Both the position numbers and the translations under genes were made by a program. A stretch of 64,000 nucleotides of DNA, taken from the NCBI RefSeq assembly GCF_026810445.1, contig NZ_CP113949.1, positions 2,046,001 to 2,110,000 on the forward strand, read 5' to 3'. The notes under the pieces are model-generated. The model had not been told where the DNA came from, searched no databases, and saw only the letters and a program-made list of their open reading frames with translations. Every line of letters begins with the position of its first letter. Position 1 is the first letter of the stretch. Shown here in pieces: positions 11,082-20,279 of the stretch. This DNA is from Pseudomonas sp. BSw22131 (lineage in GTDB: Bacteria; Pseudomonadota; Gammaproteobacteria; Pseudomonadales; Pseudomonadaceae).

Positions 11082-14000
11082 ATGCTCGATTCGCTGCGCA
11101 CGTTCTTCGATCACAGTCGGCACACACTCACCGTTCAGGGTCTCGATGCCGGGCTCGATGTGCTGGTGTTCGACGGCCTCGAACGGCTCAGCGAACCGTT
11201 CAACTACCGCATCGAGTTCACCTGCGGCGATCACGATATTGCTGCCAGGCAAATCCTCGGGCGCCGGGCGCATTTCAGCTTGCATGCCGTGCCGCAAAAG
11301 CTGCCCCGGATTCAGCTGGTTCAAGCGCCGGCTATCAAACCGTTACGCACGCTGCACGGGGTGATCAACGGCTTCAAACGCCTGTCCGACTCCCACGATG
11401 AAGCGCGTTATGAGGTGGTGTTGCAGCCGCGTCTGGCGTTGCTGGACCGAGGCCGGCAGTTTCGGATCTATCAGGATCAATCCGTCCCGCAGATCGTCGA
11501 GAGCATCCTGCGCAATCGCCACGAATTCGAGGGTCAGGACTTCCTGTTCAAGCTGGTCCGCGAATACCCCCGGCGCGAACAGGTCATGCAGTACGGCGAG
11601 AGCGATCTGGCGTTTATCAGCCGTTTACTGGCCCAGGTCGGCATCTGGTTTCGCATCACCAGCGATGACCGGCTGAGCATCGAAGTTGTTGAGTTTCACG
11701 ACGATCAGCGTCATTACCAGTTCGATGTGGCTTTGCCGTTGCGCTCGCAATCCGGGCTCGGCAGCACCGGGCAGGATGCGGTCTGGCAGCTGCAAACCGA
11801 GCATCAGGTAGTGGAGCAAAGCGTTCATTTTCGCGCTTACGATTACCGAGATGCGCCGGCTTATCTTCAGGGCGACGTCGACCAGACCCGCGGCGCCGAT
11901 GCCCTTTACGGCGAGGCCTATCACTACGCCGAACCCTACCGCGTACTGGGCGACGCCATTGATCGAGACGAAGATCTGCTCAGCGAAAGCGGCTTTTTTT
12001 ATGCGCGCTTGCGGCACGAGCGGTACCTCAATCATCAGACTCGACTGACTGGCGCCAGCAGCAGCGCGACGTTGGCGCCGGGGCAGGTGCTGAACATTTC
12101 CGGCGGCGCGCCACAGGCCTTCGCGCCCGGCGCGGTCTTGGTCGAACTCAAAACACGAGCAGCCCGCGACAGCAGTTTCGAAGTCAGCTTCGAGGCAATG
12201 CCCTACAGCCTCGACGTCTGCTTCCGACCGCCACTGCTGGAAAAACCGCAGATCGCAGGTACCGTTCCCGCACGCATCACCAGCTCCAAAGCCAATGACC
12301 CCTACAGCTTCATCGACATGGAAGGGCGCTACAAAGTCAGCTTTTTGTTCGACCGCGACAGCTGGAAACCGGGCACCGAAAGCCTCTGGCTGCGCCTCGC
12401 CCGACCGTACGCCGGCGACACCCACGGCCTGCACCTGCCGCTGATTGCCGGCACTGAAGTAGCGATTGCTTTCGAGCAAGGCGACCCTGACCGGCCCTAC
12501 ATCGCCCACGCCCTGCACGACAGCCGACACAAAGACCACGTCACCAAAGCCAGGCGTGACTGGACCCGCAACGTGCTGCGCACACCCGCCAACAACAAGC
12601 TGCGCATGGAGGACTTGCGCGGGCAGGAGCACATCAAACTCAGCACCGAGTACGGCGGCAAAAGCCAGCTGAACCTGGGGCATCTGGTGGATGCGCAGAA
12701 GCAGAAACGCGGCGACGGGTTTGAGCTGCGCACCGATGGCTGGGGAGCGATTCGGGGTGGGAAAGGGCTTTTTATCAGTGCCGATGAGCAGGGCAAGGCG
12801 CTGGGTTCGCAACTGGACATGCAAGCCGCCATTACCCAGTTGGAAAGCGCCTTGTTTCTGGCGCGCTCACTCGCCAATGCAGCCAAGAGTGCCGGGGTGG
12901 TACCGAGCGACACCGATAGCCAAACCGCCCTGAACAAGGCGCTGAACGGACTCGCAGAATCAGGCCTGTTGCTGCATGCGCCGGCGGGCATCGGCGTTGT
13001 CAGCCCGGAAGCGGTGTGTGTGGCCTCCGGCACCGAGAGCGTCGGCATCATGGCGGCGCATAACGCTGATATCAGTGCAGGTCACGACATCACCGCCACC
13101 GCCGATAACGCGGTCAGCGTGTTGGCCGCACAAGGCGACCTGCAACTGCATGCCACCCAGGGCAGGATCGAGCTGCATGCCTCAGGCAACAGCCTGCTGG
13201 CGACGGCCAAAAACGACATCAAGATCCAGAGCGTGGAGGGCCGTGTAGAAATCAGTGCGCCGCAGGAGTTGGTGTTCAGTTGCGGCGGAGCGTTCATCCG
13301 CCTCAAAGACGGCGATATCGAAATCGGCGCGCCGGGCAACATTTACCACAAGGCAGCGGTGGTGCAGAAGCTGGGTGCAACCAGCCTCGACACACCGGTC
13401 ACGCCGCTGCCTACCGGCTATGCAGCCCGTTACACGGTCAAGGACAAGGCGCAGGCGCCGATGCCGTTCGTGCGTTATCAGGTCACGACCCAGCAGGGAG
13501 ACGTGTTCGAGAGCGTGACGGATGAAGACGGCAAGACCATGAGCGTTCACACCCTGCTGCCGGGGGACTTGAAAATTGACTTTCCAATGGCGGCGGGGGG
13601 CAGTAGATCAAAACCCAAGCGGCCCCATGACCCGACGGCTGAGCTGGATGAGGAGGAAGAGGAAGAAGAACTTGAAGGCATCACCCTGCGTCTGGGGCTG
13701 TTCTTCGACGGCACCGGCAACAATCTGGGCAACGCCGCGGCCACCGAACAATGCCGACGTGACGACCTGGCCTTGTTCAACCCGAACGAGATGGCGAGCA
13801 TCGTCGAGCATTGCCAGAAGTATGGTTTTACCAGCTTTGAAGGCAGCGGCTTCGGAACTACGCCCGACAGCAGCTACGGCAATGCGCCGAGTAATGTGGT
13901 GCATTTACACGAGCTTTATCCGGACCATTCGACTGACCGTCTGCCATCGGGCGCCGATACCGCTTTTGTTCCGGTTTACATACTGGGCATTGGCACACGT

Positions 14001-15116
14001 ACCGGTGGGAAGGACTCGCTTTACGGGCAGGCAACGGGGCGTGGTGAAACAGGTGTGGTGGCGCGTGTGGAGCAGATGCCCAAGCTACTGGAAGAGCAAC
14101 TTCGGGACTTTAGCGTTGCTAATCCCGATGCCACCATCCGACGCATCGAGTTCGATATCTTCGGCTTCAGCAGAGGCGCCGCAGCCGCCCGACATTGCGC
14201 CAATGAGCTACTCAAGCCGGGCCTTGGAGTCTTTGCCGAGCTGCTGCAACCGGGTCGCTTTGGCCTGATACCCGGCTTCAAACCTGACGCTGATGTCAGC
14301 ATCAATCTGATCGGCCTGTTTGACACCGTGGCCGCCATTGCCGCGATAGGCCACTTCGACCTTAGCGTTGCCAATGCCGACAACACAGGCGTCAATCTGT
14401 ACCTGCCGCCCGGCTGCGCCAGACAGATCGTCCACCTGAGGGCCCGCGACGAATGTCGCCACAATTTTGCCCTCAACAGCCTGCAGGGCCATAACAACAT
14501 CGAAATCAGCCTGCCGGGTGTGCACTCGGACATCGGCGGAGGCTATCTGCCGCGCGGCCATGAACGTGTATTCCTGACAGTGCTCAAGAACGCTAAGGTC
14601 AAGGCGGATCGCGGCGTGGGGTCATCACCCGAATGGGCCGCAGCCTGCGCTCAGGCCGACCTGCTGCGCGCCAGCGGTCTGGCAGGCGAGGGCAGGATCA
14701 AACCAACAGCGATCTTTTCTGGGGCGCCTCCTAGGGGGCCATCGGAAAGTAGCGATCAGAACTTCATGGTGTCGGTCGAGCTGGACCGACCTGTGCGGGG
14801 TGAATTGGCGTTGATCAGCTTGCGGTTGATGCGCGAATTGGGTGTTCGTCATGGCGTGCCATTCAAAAATCTGGAAGAACGGTCTGACTTGGCTCTACCC
14901 GAGGAGCTTCAGCCCATCGCCACCCACATACTTGAACATGCTTTGGCGGGCTCAACGTTAAAACTTACTGCCGATCAGGAGCGTCTGCTGCGTGGCCGCT
15001 ATATCCACCAGTCCGCGAACTGGACACCTAGCGCAGGGCTGCTCATCAACAAACCTGCGAAGGAAAACGAGCGAATTGTCCATCGCAACTATCCGCAGAA
15101 GGGGTACCCGCGATGA
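11082..15116 (+). CDS. Type VI spike VgrG fused to a DUF2235 (Tle1-like) lipase effector
   Basis: A 1344-residue evolved VgrG. Residues 1 to about 400 are the phage gpD/gp27-like hub (starts MLDSLRTFFDHSRHTLTVQG; LARPYAGDTHG is typical of the gp5 OB region near 450). A DUF2345 beta-helix needle runs to about 770. A linker with an acidic run (DEEEEEEELEG) follows. From about residue 868 (LRLGLFFDGTGNN) comes a DUF2235 hydrolase with catalytic Ser1030 in GFSRG, Asp1081 in LFDTV and His1148 in GVHSDIGGGY. Inferred role: type VI delivery of a phospholipase into rival cells. ATG 11082 is chosen because VgrG homology starts there; the frame is open from 11004. The stop overlaps the next gene by ATGA. 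No other T6SS structural genes are present. Confidence 0.93.
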   Translation: MLDSLRTFFDHSRHTLTVQGLDAGLDVLVFDGLERLSEPFNYRIEFTCGDHDIAARQILGRRAHFSLHAVPQKLPRIQLVQAPAIKPLRTLHGVINGFKRLSDSHDEARYEVVLQPRLALLDRGRQFRIYQDQSVPQIVESILRNRHEFEGQDFLFKLVREYPRREQVMQYGESDLAFISRLLAQVGIWFRITSDDRLSIEVVEFHDDQRHYQFDVALPLRSQSGLGSTGQDAVWQLQTEHQVVEQSVHFRAYDYRDAPAYLQGDVDQTRGADALYGEAYHYAEPYRVLGDAIDRDEDLLSESGFFYARLRHERYLNHQTRLTGASSSATLAPGQVLNISGGAPQAFAPGAVLVELKTRAARDSSFEVSFEAMPYSLDVCFRPPLLEKPQIAGTVPARITSSKANDPYSFIDMEGRYKVSFLFDRDSWKPGTESLWLRLARPYAGDTHGLHLPLIAGTEVAIAFEQGDPDRPYIAHALHDSRHKDHVTKARRDWTRNVLRTPANNKLRMEDLRGQEHIKLSTEYGGKSQLNLGHLVDAQKQKRGDGFELRTDGWGAIRGGKGLFISADEQGKALGSQLDMQAAITQLESALFLARSLANAAKSAGVVPSDTDSQTALNKALNGLAESGLLLHAPAGIGVVSPEAVCVASGTESVGIMAAHNADISAGHDITATADNAVSVLAAQGDLQLHATQGRIELHASGNSLLATAKNDIKIQSVEGRVEISAPQELVFSCGGAFIRLKDGDIEIGAPGNIYHKAAVVQKLGATSLDTPVTPLPTGYAARYTVKDKAQAPMPFVRYQVTTQQGDVFESVTDEDGKTMSVHTLLPGDLKIDFPMAAGGSRSKPKRPHDPTAELDEEEEEEELEGITLRLGLFFDGTGNNLGNAAATEQCRRDDLALFNPNEMASIVEHCQKYGFTSFEGSGFGTTPDSSYGNAPSNVVHLHELYPDHSTDRLPSGADTAFVPVYILGIGTRTGGKDSLYGQATGRGETGVVARVEQMPKLLEEQLRDFSVANPDATIRRIEFDIFGFSRGAAAARHCANELLKPGLGVFAELLQPGRFGLIPGFKPDADVSINLIGLFDTVAAIAAIGHFDLSVANADNTGVNLYLPPGCARQIVHLRARDECRHNFALNSLQGHNNIEISLPGVHSDIGGGYLPRGHERVFLTVLKNAKVKADRGVGSSPEWAAACAQADLLRASGLAGEGRIKPTAIFSGAPPRGPSESSDQNFMVSVELDRPVRGELALISLRLMRELGVRHGVPFKNLEERSDLALPEELQPIATHILEHALAGSTLKLTADQERLLRGRYIHQSANWTPSAGLLINKPAKENERIVHRNYPQKGYPR

Positions 15117-15751
15117 GGCGCTGGACCCTGTTCATCACTCTATTATTCAGCCTGTGCGCCTGCGCCAGCGGGCCACAAACCTCACCGCCTCCCAAGCTGC
15201 CGTACGACAGTTGGTACGTCGGGCTGGCCGCGCCGCGTCACATGGAAGTCTGGGTGGAGAGCGTGGATGTACTGGATCAGCGGGGGGTTGGGTTTTATCA
15301 CGTGTTTGGCGGAGTGGCCGGCTATACCCGGAAACCTGAGGGTTGGCATAAAGGAGGGGGGAAGATGATGCCTGTGAACAACGTCGATCTCCCTGAGCGA
15401 ATCTTCGTGCGCTGGCAATCGCTGGTAGAGCCACAGACTTACAAAGTCGGCATCAAGATCCCGCAATGGGTGCGCGATGAGATGATCAAGCCAACACGAT
15501 TGTTCTGCAAGGCAGACCAGAGGGATGTAACGCTGTATCCAAACAGAATAACCCTTGGATTGGCTCCTGGCGGAATCGTCAAGGTATGGGTGGGCGCCGG
15601 ATGCTTGGGCTTCACCGAAGTCGGCCGTTTCCAGGCAGAAATAGAGACCCTTGGCCCCTACAAAGGCAAGAGCAAAGGCAAATACATCCACATCGAGCCC
15701 GAGAATAAAGCCTACGTAGACAAGCACGGCATTCCCTATGGCTCTTGGTAA
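15113..15751 (+). CDS. DUF2931-type lipoprotein, putative lipase immunity protein, copy 1
   Basis: A 212-residue lipoprotein. A short signal peptide ends in an LCAC lipobox, followed by a proline-rich linker and a domain beginning LPYDSWYVGLAAPRHMEVWV that fits DUF2931. Its start overlaps the effector's stop codon by 4 bp, so the two are translationally coupled. Inferred role: a periplasmic, membrane-tethered immunity protein that neutralises the Tle1-like lipase arriving from sister cells. It differs from copies 2 and 3 around residues 55-75 (FYHVFGG...GYTRKPEG) but is identical to copy 2 from MMPVNNVDL to the C-terminus. Confidence 0.85.
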   Translation: MRRWTLFITLLFSLCACASGPQTSPPPKLPYDSWYVGLAAPRHMEVWVESVDVLDQRGVGFYHVFGGVAGYTRKPEGWHKGGGKMMPVNNVDLPERIFVRWQSLVEPQTYKVGIKIPQWVRDEMIKPTRLFCKADQRDVTLYPNRITLGLAPGGIVKVWVGAGCLGFTEVGRFQAEIETLGPYKGKSKGKYIHIEPENKAYVDKHGIPYGSW

Positions 15752-16397
15752 TTCACCCGTGAAGCGCCGGAGCTTGCTTGTCTGCACGCTGTTCAGCCTG
15801 TGCGCCTGCACAAGCGGGCCACAAACCTCACCGCCTCCCAAGCTGCCGTACGACAGTTGGTACGTCGGGCTGGCCGCGCCGCGTCACATGGAAGTCTGGG
15901 TGGAGAGCGTGGATGTATTGGATCAGCGGGGGTTCGGGTTCTTCAATGTATTCGGAGGGGTTGCCAGTTACACCGGTAAAACAGAGGGCTGGCATAAGGG
16001 GGGCGGTGCGATGATGCCTGTGAACAACGTCGATCTCCCTGAGCGAATCTTCGTGCGCTGGCAATCGCTGGTAGAGCCACAGACTTACAAAGTCGGCATC
16101 AAGATCCCGCAATGGGTGCGCGATGAGATGATCAAGCCAACACGATTGTTCTGCAAGGCAGACCAGAGGGATGTAACGCTGTATCCAAACAGAATAACCC
16201 TTGGATTGGCTCCTGGCGGAATCGTCAAGGTATGGGTGGGCGCCGGATGCTTGGGCTTCACAGAGGTCGGCCGTTTCCAAGCAGAAATAGAGACCCTTGG
16301 CCCCTACAAAGGCAAGAGCAAAGGCAAATACATCCACATCGAGCCCGAGAATAAAGCCTACGTAGACAAGCACGGCATTCCCTATGGCTCTTGGTAA
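15738..16397 (+). CDS. DUF2931-type lipoprotein, putative immunity protein, copy 2
   Basis: 219 residues from ATG 15738, overlapping the end of copy 1 by 14 bp. The first residues (MALGNSP) are read from the duplicated end of the previous gene (the Gly-Ser-Trp-stop region in another frame). An in-frame GTG at 15759 would give a start aligned with copy 1 (VKRRSLLVCTLFSLCAC). It carries the same LCAC lipobox. The middle (FFNVFGGVASYTGKTEG) matches copy 3, whereas the C-terminal half is identical to copy 1, so the gene is a mosaic of its neighbours. Confidence 0.85.
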   Translation: MALGNSPVKRRSLLVCTLFSLCACTSGPQTSPPPKLPYDSWYVGLAAPRHMEVWVESVDVLDQRGFGFFNVFGGVASYTGKTEGWHKGGGAMMPVNNVDLPERIFVRWQSLVEPQTYKVGIKIPQWVRDEMIKPTRLFCKADQRDVTLYPNRITLGLAPGGIVKVWVGAGCLGFTEVGRFQAEIETLGPYKGKSKGKYIHIEPENKAYVDKHGIPYGSW

Positions 16398-17043
16398 TTC
16401 ACCCGTGAAGCGCCTGAGCTTGCTTGTCTGCACGCTGTTCAGCCTGTGCGCCTGCACGAGCGGGCCACAAACCTCACCGCCTCCCAAGCTGCCGTACGAC
16501 AGTTGGTACGTCGGACTGGCCGCGCCGCGTCACATGGAAGTCTGGGTAGAGAGCGTGGATGTATTGGATCAGCGGGGGGTTGGATTCTTCAATGTCTTCG
16601 GAGGCGTTGCCAGTTACACCGGTAAAACAGAGGGCTGGCATAAGGGGGGCGGTGCGATGATGCCTGTGAACAACGTCGATCTCCCCGAGCGAATCTTCGT
16701 GCGCTGGCAATCGCTGGTAGAGCCACAGACTTACAAAGTCGGCATCAAGATACCGCAGTGGGTGCGCGATGAGATGATCAAACCCAAACGAATATTTTGT
16801 AAATGGGATCAGGAAATCGTGACGTTATACCGAGACACGATCACTTTGGGTCTCGCCCCGGGTGGCATCGTCAAGGTTTGGGTAGGCTCTGGTTGCCTGG
16901 AGCATAAAGAGGTCGGCCGTTTCCAGGCAGAAATAGAGACCCTTGGCCCTTACCAGACGGGTAAAGGGATCTATTACCGAGCCCCTAATCCTAAAGCCCA
17001 AGCATGGATTAACGAGCACGGCATCCCCTATGGCTCTTGGTAA
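16384..17043 (+). CDS. DUF2931-type lipoprotein, putative immunity protein, copy 3, divergent C-terminus
   Basis: 219 residues, overlapping copy 2 by 14 bp in the same way. Identical or nearly so to copy 2 up to RDEMIKP. It then diverges through KRIFCKWDQEIVTLYRDTI, re-converges over LGLAPGGIVKVWVG and GRFQAEIETLGPY, and ends differently (YQTGKGIYYRAPNPKAQAW) before the shared HGIPYGSW terminus. The divergent half could recognise a related lipase variant. It is the last gene of the effector operon; the next gene converges 59 bp downstream. Confidence 0.85.
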   Translation: MALGNSPVKRLSLLVCTLFSLCACTSGPQTSPPPKLPYDSWYVGLAAPRHMEVWVESVDVLDQRGVGFFNVFGGVASYTGKTEGWHKGGGAMMPVNNVDLPERIFVRWQSLVEPQTYKVGIKIPQWVRDEMIKPKRIFCKWDQEIVTLYRDTITLGLAPGGIVKVWVGSGCLEHKEVGRFQAEIETLGPYQTGKGIYYRAPNPKAQAWINEHGIPYGSW

Positions 17044-17101
17044 TTCAAGCGTAGGACCGGGCAACCAGCAACGCGTGTTATCGCAAATAATACAAAACCA
17101 C

Positions 17102-17821
17102 TCACCCCACACTAAACCCGCCATCTACCGTCAATGCCGTTCCATGAATCATGGCGGCATCCTCGCTCAGCAAAAACGCAATCGTCGCGGCCACTTCGCC
17201 GGGTTGGGCGAAGCGTCCCAATGGCACCCGCGCCAGCATCGGGCCGGATTTGTCGGGGTCGCTCCAGGCTTTGTCTGCCATGGCTGTCAGGGTGACGATG
17301 GGGTTTACGCTGTTGACACGGATGCCGTGCGGCCCGAGTTCCAGCGCCATGACCTGGGTGATCGCATCCAGTGCGGCCTTGGATGCGCAGTAAGTAACGT
17401 GATCACGGGTGGCGACTTTCGCCGCCAGGCTGGAAACGTTCACCACGGCACCGGATGCACCCCGGCGTACCCAGTCCCGCGCCACTATTTGCGACACCAG
17501 CAACGGCGCCCGGGTGTTGATCGCCAGCGTTCGGTCGAAGGTGTCCATGCGCGTTTCGAGCACTGATTCCAGTTCGACGATGCCCGCACAATTGACCAGC
17601 AGATCAATCGGCAGTATCGACTCAACGGCAGCGCGAGTGACCTCGACGTCAGCCAGATCGACCACCAGCGGGTGAGCGCTGTAGGCAAGGTCGGCAGCGG
17701 TCCGGCCAAGTGCGATGACTTCGGCGCCAAAACGCGTCAACAACTGCGCAGTTTCGCGCCCGATGCCCTTGCCCGCGCCGGTGACCAGCACGCGTTTGCC
17801 GCTGAAATCATGCACCGCCAT
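17102..17821 (-). CDS. Short-chain dehydrogenase, L-xylulose reductase (DCXR)-like
   Basis: A 239-residue classical SDR: the cofactor motif TGAGKGIGR near the N-terminus, NCAG for the central strand, catalytic Ser in NVSSL and the YCASK pair, and a C-terminal GGFSVG. Its sequence is strikingly like mammalian dicarbonyl/L-xylulose reductase (shared stretches KRVLVTGAGKGIGR, SQIVAR, VMALELGPHGIRVNSVNP, PLGRFAQ). That suggests NAD(P)-linked oxidoreduction of a ketose/polyol pair. It is the last gene of the minus-strand sugar operon, 6 bp after the SIS gene. The exact substrate is inference. Confidence 0.88.
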   Translation of the reverse strand: MAVHDFSGKRVLVTGAGKGIGRETAQLLTRFGAEVIALGRTAADLAYSAHPLVVDLADVEVTRAAVESILPIDLLVNCAGIVELESVLETRMDTFDRTLAINTRAPLLVSQIVARDWVRRGASGAVVNVSSLAAKVATRDHVTYCASKAALDAITQVMALELGPHGIRVNSVNPIVTLTAMADKAWSDPDKSGPMLARVPLGRFAQPGEVAATIAFLLSEDAAMIHGTALTVDGGFSVG

Positions 17822-17827
17822 CGGGAT

Positions 17828-18394
17828 TCACTCCAGGTTGGTGTGCCGGGCGCGCATGGCCTCGGCGCTGATGCCCAAACGCTCGCGCAGGCGCAGCAGC
17901 AAGAGTTCGAACATCACGTACTGCGCGCCCTCGAAAGCGCTGCCCATCGACAGCACGGCGCTGGCGCCCGGGCCCGTGTCGTTGAGCATGGTCTGCGCGG
18001 GCAGTGTCAGGAGCAGATCGGCGAAGATCGCTGCGGCGCCATCCGGCTGGGCGGTGACCACCGCAACCTGTGCGCCCGCTGCCTTGGCCGTGCAGATCAA
18101 CGCCGACACCGTCGAGAAGTCCCCCGGCCCCGCGCTGGTCACGAACAGGTCGCCGGCGCCCAGCGGAGGAGTGCTCATGTCGCCCACCGAATGCGCGTCC
18201 AGGCCTGCGTGGTACAGGCGCATGGTCAGCGCACGCATCATCAAACCTTCGCGGCCTACGCCATACAGCGCAACGCGTCGTGCACCGATCAGCGCCGCGA
18301 CCACAGCGTCGACCTGCGTCTCGTCGACGTTTTGAAAGGTAGCGGCGATCTCATCACAGGCCTGTCTGGCCAGTTGTGCGACAGATAAAGGCAT
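17828..18394 (-). CDS. SIS-domain sugar isomerase-like protein (HxlB/PHI type)
   Basis: About 188 residues with a single SIS phosphosugar-binding domain: VDAVVAALIGARRVALYGVGREGLMMRALTMRL is cut by family landmarks at GVGREG and TSAGPGDFSTV. It resembles 6-phospho-3-hexuloisomerase-like proteins. ATG 18394 is preferred over 18412 because GGGGG precedes it and it avoids overlapping the upstream stop. Probably converts or senses a phosphosugar in the pathway fed by the ABC transporter. Confidence 0.8.
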   Translation of the reverse strand: MPLSVAQLARQACDEIAATFQNVDETQVDAVVAALIGARRVALYGVGREGLMMRALTMRLYHAGLDAHSVGDMSTPPLGAGDLFVTSAGPGDFSTVSALICTAKAAGAQVAVVTAQPDGAAAIFADLLLTLPAQTMLNDTGPGASAVLSMGSAFEGAQYVMFELLLLRLRERLGISAEAMRARHTNLE

Positions 18395-18395
18395 T

Positions 18396-19397
18396 TCAAA
18401 TCCCCCGATCAAACAGTTGCTGGGCGGTGGTTTCGTCGATCACCAGTTCATGGACAAAGTTGCGCAGCAGCACGGCGCGAATGATCTCGGCCTTGTAGGG
18501 GCCGCCTGACACCAGCACGACTTTCCTGATCCGTTTGAGGTCTTCCAGGGGCAGAGAAATCGCTCGCTGATTGAGTGGATGATTGACCTCGACGCCATCT
18601 CTGTCTAGCCAGCGCCCAAGCAAGTCGCCCACCGCCCCGGCTGCCTTGAGGCCCTGACGGTCGGCCGGGCTGACCATGCCCAGTTCGAAGATCAGTGAGC
18701 GCTCGGTCAGGTCGCCCACCGTGACCAGTGCCAGGTCAGCCTTCTTCGCTTTGTCCAGCACATCCTGTGCCGAGGCTTCGGCCAGGATCATGTCGCGGTA
18801 TTGAGCCGACGGCGCATAGATCGGGGCCGCAAGGTAGTAATAGGCCCCGCCGAACAGGTTGGCAAAGCTGGAGGCAATCTCGACAGTGTTGTTCGCCGAG
18901 CCGTAATGCATGCCGCCGAGCAACGACACCACAGTCATTTTCTGCAACGCCCGGCTCTGGGTTTCCAGCACCGCCTGACGCAGGGTCCGGCCCCAGCCGA
19001 CGGCGAGGGTACAGCCATCGAATAACTGCTCATGGATTGTCGGTGCGACACCCACCCCCAGCACCCGGAACATCATCTTCGGGTCATCCGGGGTCGGCAC
19101 GACGGTCACGCGCGACAGGCCAAACAGCTCCTGCAGACCGTTCTCCAGCTCGATGCAGGAGGTGAGTCTGGAGTTGATGCGGATCTGCACAATCCCGGTT
19201 TCCCGACTGGTCGCCAGCGCCTTGTTAACTTTCAGCCGGGTGATGCCCAGACGATCGGCGATCTGTTGCTGGGTCATGCTGTTGACGTAGTAGTACCAGG
19301 CGATGCGGACGGTCAACTGGTGCTCGGCGTTGAGCCGTTCGGCATCGGGTTCCACGTCTGGATGTGCTTCTTGCACGGAATTTTCCTTAGCAATCAT
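18396..19397 (-). CDS. SorC/DeoR-type sugar-binding transcriptional regulator
   Basis: A 333-residue protein. The N-terminal helix-turn-helix (MTQQQIADRLGITRLKVNKAL, about residues 41-61, cut here at the recognition helix) is followed by the SorC C-terminal sugar-phosphate-binding domain (VGWGRTLRQAV, SLLGGMHYGS, VSGGPYKAEIIRAVL). Members are usually induced by a phosphorylated sugar intermediate. It lies inside the operon it presumably controls, 14 bp after the permease gene. The palindrome at 22777-22800 in the divergent promoter region is a good operator candidate. Confidence 0.9.
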   Translation of the reverse strand: MIAKENSVQEAHPDVEPDAERLNAEHQLTVRIAWYYYVNSMTQQQIADRLGITRLKVNKALATSRETGIVQIRINSRLTSCIELENGLQELFGLSRVTVVPTPDDPKMMFRVLGVGVAPTIHEQLFDGCTLAVGWGRTLRQAVLETQSRALQKMTVVSLLGGMHYGSANNTVEIASSFANLFGGAYYYLAAPIYAPSAQYRDMILAEASAQDVLDKAKKADLALVTVGDLTERSLIFELGMVSPADRQGLKAAGAVGDLLGRWLDRDGVEVNHPLNQRAISLPLEDLKRIRKVVLVSGGPYKAEIIRAVLLRNFVHELVIDETTAQQLFDRGI

Positions 19398-19411
19398 TGA
19401 GTTGCGTGACG

Positions 19412-20278
19412 CTACTTCACAGCGCCCATCGTCAGCCCTTGTACCAGATGCCTGGACACCATCAGCGCAAAAATAATCACCGGGAACACGATCAGTGTCC
19501 CGGTCGCCATGATCTCGCCCCAGGGCAAGTCATAACCGCTCATGAAACTGGTGGCCGTCACCGGAGCCGTGCGCGCAACGTTGCGCGTCAGTACGAGCGC
19601 GTACAGCAGCTCGTTCCAGGAAAAGATGAACGAGAAGATTGCCGACACCGCCACCCCCGGCATCGCCAACGGCAGCGCGATACGCCAGAAGATGGTGAAG
19701 CGCGAAGCACCGGACAGACGCGCCGCTTCATCGAGATCCTTCGGCACGCCGCGGAACTGATCGGTGCAAATCCACACCACGATCGGCAGGTTGAATGTCA
19801 GGTACACCAGGATCAGCACCAGTCGCGTATCGATCAACCCCATCGTGCGTGCCATCAGAAAAATCGGCAGCGCGACCACAATCGGGCTGAGCATGCGGTT
19901 GGTGATGAACCAGAACCACAAGTCTTCCTTGCCCTTGAATTCGAAGCGCGCCAACGCGTATGCCGCCGGGGTGCCGAGCCCGACTGCCAGTGCAGTGGTG
20001 GAGGCGGCCACGATCAGCGAGTTGGCAAGGCTGGACAATACGTCGCGGTTGAACAGCACCTGCACGTAGTTATCCAGGTGTGGGGTGAACAGCCAGATGG
20101 GCGGCGATGCCAATGCTTCAGCCTGGGTTTTCAGGCTGGTGGCGACCATCCAGTAAAACGGAAAAACCGCGAACAGAAAGATAGCCAGCAAGCCCACCAG
20201 GTGCCAGCCATTGATGCGCCTGCGCGGCCGGTGAATCGCGACGGACGTGGCAGCAGCGTTAACGCTCGGGGTGGCCAT
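19412..20278 (-). CDS. Carbohydrate ABC transporter permease, MalG type
   Basis: A 288-residue inner-membrane permease with six transmembrane segments and the EAA loop ([21 protein letters not shown]), where it contacts the ATPase. The N-terminal region [20 protein letters not shown] and the C-terminal MGAVK fit the MalG/UgpE class (CUT1 family). Its start is next to the upstream permease stop, so translation is probably coupled. Confidence 0.93.
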   Translation of the reverse strand: MATPSVNAAATSVAIHRPRRRINGWHLVGLLAIFLFAVFPFYWMVATSLKTQAEALASPPIWLFTPHLDNYVQVLFNRDVLSSLANSLIVAASTTALAVGLGTPAAYALARFEFKGKEDLWFWFITNRMLSPIVVALPIFLMARTMGLIDTRLVLILVYLTFNLPIVVWICTDQFRGVPKDLDEAARLSGASRFTIFWRIALPLAMPGVAVSAIFSFIFSWNELLYALVLTRNVARTAPVTATSFMSGYDLPWGEIMATGTLIVFPVIIFALMVSRHLVQGLTMGAVK

Positions 20279-20279
20279 G

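Noticed and set aside
13620..13680. GAGGAAGAGG run in vgrG as a sign of a frameshift or phase-variable tract
   Set aside because: It encodes an in-frame acidic linker (Glu-rich) between needle and lipase, and both sides stay in the same frame.
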